Source: Cladocopium goreaui
Lineage: Eukaryota; Sar; Dinophyceae; Suessiales; Symbiodiniaceae
Assembly: GCA_947184155.2 (NCBI GenBank)
Contig: CAMXCT020001659.1
Location: 62,001 to 126,000, forward strand
Length of the DNA: 64,000 nucleotides
Reading direction: 5' to 3'
Numbering within the stretch: the stretch's first letter is position 1; every line of letters starts with the position of its first letter. The notes under the pieces are model-generated. The model was not told the origin of the DNA. It ran no database searches and saw only the letters and a list, made by a program, of their open reading frames with translations. The position numbers and the translations under genes were made by a program. Of this stretch, positions 61,637 through 64,000 are shown one piece after another.

Positions 61637-61889
61637 ATGCACCATTAGTTGTTGTTGCACCATCTCCCATGCTGAAAACTGAGTACCTCCAAGTCATAGG
61701 GTGATATCATAGTGTTTCAAACATGTTTTTTTTCCCACCCTATGACTTGGAGGTGATCAGACTCCATATTTTTTGTGTCGATACCTGCGCTACCCAGGAT
61801 GCACAGCAAGCAATTCTTCTGTTTTCGACACCTTCCTATTGGAACAGGGTGTCTCTTTATGTTTTTTTTGCATATAAAGTTGCAAGAGA

Positions 61890-62001
61890 TAGCCTCTGGT
61901 AAACTGTTACATAACTATGGAAAATCACCATGCTATTAATGGGAAAATCCACTATTTCGACTGGGCCATTTTCAATAGCCATGTTAAATTACCAGAGGGT
62001 A
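61890..62001 (+). mobile_element. Family 1 MITE between long direct repeats
   Basis: TAGCCTCTGGTAAACTGTTA to TTAAATTACCAGAGGGTA. A 31-bp segment (TTTTTTGCATATAAAGTTGC, AAGAGATAGCC) occurs both before (61864) and after (62006) it. Confidence 0.85.
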
Positions 62002-62741
62002 TGTCTTTTTTGCATATAAAGTTGCAAGAGATAGCCAGCAATGGTACTCACAAAGTCTTCTGGGTCCTTGGTAGCAGCCTTTTGATTTTGCCACTTGAAT
62101 CGCACAAATTCTTTGCATCTGCCCTGTGATAATCTAATTTTTCATTGCATCTGCCCATATAGAAATCCTAGAAATCCCCATTTGCAGATTTTCACACTCT
62201 AAAAGTGGTAGAGCATCCAGTGTTAGGTTGGGTCATGTAGTAATTAGAAATGCCCACAAAACACTTCATGTCAATGGCTTAGATCTCGTTCATGTTTCAT
62301 GTTTTGAATCACTTAGGACCGGATTAATTTTTGTCTAGTTTCACTCGAGTTCCTCACCTTACAACTGCAAAGCAGGATGAATGTTTTAATCGCGAATTAA
62401 TTGTCATTTCATGATGTTTGTACCAGGAGAGGCCCCCCTCACTTGTGTTTGTTGGTTTAGTTTCACCCCATTAACTCTAAGTCTATAGTTATTCTATAGC
62501 TATTCCACCCAGAAAACTATAGAATTCACCAAGTGAACTGTGCGTCAACTTGGCGATTACTTCGGGGATTTCCCATTGATTTTCCCATGGTTTTTTCCAC
62601 TTAAAACTCCTCCATGTTTCCATGGTTCTTCCTACTAAAACCTTCACTTTCCCTGGGAGTTTCCTAGATTTTCCCATGGTTTTCTTAATGACAACTCCTC
62701 CATTTGTGGATTTTCCCATGGTTTTCCCCATGGAAAAACAG

Positions 62742-62813
62742 GTCGCCCGGTGAGCGCGTACGGCTTCACTGTGGTGAACATTTCTGGGACGGCAGCGGTG
62801 CCATGGCGATCTG
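62742..62813 (+). CDS. Candidate exon, low certainty
   Basis: After AAAACAG|G the frame reads GRPVSAYGFTVVNISGTAAV then PWRSG. A GC-rich island followed directly by a MITE fragment (CTGGTAATTTGTTACATAG). Confidence 0.35.
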
Positions 62814-62942
62814 GTAATTTGTTACATAGAAAACTGGAAAATCACAATTTTTACCCTCTGGTATTAATGGTTCATGATGTTCGTGGGATTTAATGGTGAT
62901 TATAGAGGTTTAATCAACAAAAAACAGGGATGTTAGTGGATA

Positions 62943-63052
62943 TACCCTCTGGTAAACTGTTACATAACTATGGAAAATCACCATTTTCAACGGGCAAATC
63001 CACTATTTCTATGGCCATTTTCAATAGTTATGTTAGTTTACCAGGCCGGGTA
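62943..63052 (+). mobile_element. Family 1 MITE, CAGGCCGGGTA right end
   Basis: TACCCTCTGGTAAACTGTTA to TGTTAGTTTACCAGGCCGGG. The altered right terminus CCAGGCCGGGTA recurs at 63729. Confidence 0.85.
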
Positions 63053-63382
63053 ATAGGTAAAACAACTATTTCGACTGGGCCATGTTCCAGTTCGCTACTG
63101 ATAAACAATGTTTGTTTTTTTTTGGGGGGGGTACCCTCCAAATAGTCACAATATGATACATAAATGGTACCCCCATTAATCCGGGATTGACATCAGAGGG
63201 AAAAACAGGGACAACTGGAGAGAATCACGGAGAATTCATGGTAGTTCTAACTGAACTGAATTCATGTCGGCATGTGAGATGGCCGTTCACATCCACCGGA
63301 TGATTGCCCAAGTCTATGTTTGTAAATCATGGGGAAAACACATGAGAAAATCATGGGACAAATTGGGATTTAATGAGGACAA

Positions 63383-63485
63383 TAATGTGGGTAGAACAAA
63401 AACCATAAACCACCCTGACTGGGAATGGGATTTCCATACCACCAAAAAAAATGGTGATGACTGGGGGATGGTTAATTACCACAAG
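63383..63485. repeat. Family 5 repeat, diverged
   Basis: AATGTGGGTAGAACA, CTGACTGGGAATGGGATTTC and GACTGGGGGATGGTTAAT, without a matching right end. Confidence 0.6.
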
Positions 63486-63659
63486 GGAAAATCATGGAGA
63501 ACTCATTCTAAGATGGTGGTTTAATAGGGATTACCATGGGAATATCATGGGATTTATGGTGACGTTATGGTGGCTGAAACAGCAACAATAGGATTTAGCG
63601 AGCAAAAATGATGGAATTCGAGGGAATACGATGGACGTTTTTCTGGGATAATGGTGATT

Positions 63660-63740
63660 TACTCTCCGGTAATCAAACATCGCAATGGAAAACCCCCTAG
63701 TGATTTTCCATCGTTTTTGGTATGTTTACCAGGCCGGGTA
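63660..63740. mobile_element. Short family 1 derivative
   Basis: TACTCTCCGGTAATCAAACA to TATGTTTACCAGGCCGGGTA, only about 80 bp, with most of the core deleted. Confidence 0.65.
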
Positions 63741-64000
63741 TTCTTGTGGAAAGTTTCCAACAAAACACAGCCATAGCCATAGCCATAGCCTATCAAAGGA
63801 ACCAAAGGGATCGTTGAACCGTTGGGTTTTCCCAAAGAGATCTGGTGAAAATCACATCATGTCTAGCGTATATTAAGAACAAATATAACATATTATGTAT
63901 GCATATATAATGAACATTAAAAATATAACATACATACAACATATACCTATGATAACGTACATATATCTATATATCTCATATATCTCATATGTTACATATA
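63741..64000. other. AT-rich end of window
   Basis: AGCCATAGCCATAGCCATAG short repeat at 63770 and ATATAACATA words. No gene seen. Confidence 0.5.

Overview
The window reads as nuclear DNA of a dinoflagellate, most likely Symbiodiniaceae or a close relative. The reasons are: small exons whose 3' splice sites are almost all AG followed by G; a copia-type gag-protease-integrase of the kind abundant in these genomes; a cytosine-methyltransferase ORF like those carried by dinoflagellate LINEs; and three genes resembling large, intron-rich, multicopy dinoflagellate families. Genus and species cannot be told. Family resemblances are from recall and were not searched.

Layout. 1-8.8 kb is AT-rich, MITE-laden DNA with scattered GC-rich exon candidates, ending in 20-bp and 44-bp tandem arrays. 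8.5-11.1 kb holds three candidate terminal exons. 11.7-12.6 kb encodes a caspase-like (C14) protein with a C-terminal membrane helix and one apparent frameshift. 12.9-26.0 kb is a dense same-strand cluster of three multi-exon genes: A (carries a GLPCHSF / EQP segment), B (lysine-rich linker plus an RGxRxWLT domain) and C (YWSH / GDWEW domain). Many of their introns are built around perfect or near-perfect hairpins, the expected look of introner-type mobile introns. 26.3-27.0 kb may encode a small membrane protein. At 27.5-28.8 kb a methyltransferase-bearing retro-insertion sits inside a MITE. 29-39.5 kb and 48.7-64 kb are MITE-saturated DNA with small exon candidates. 39.9-43.5 kb (minus strand) is a copia element lacking reverse transcriptase. 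44-46.8 kb is a repeat region with two minisatellites.

At least six dispersed short repeat families were recognised by eye. Family 1 (about 30 copies) has TA|CCCTCTGG...CCAGAGGG|TA ends. Family 2 (about 16 copies) has CTGGTTGGTGG...CCACCAACCAG ends and 4-bp target duplications. The 7.3-31.8 kb interval, which holds genes A-C, is nearly free of family 1. No rRNA, tRNA or CRISPR was found. Exon limits were set by reading splice signals and codon sense by eye and are approximate; joins between exons are mostly unproven.
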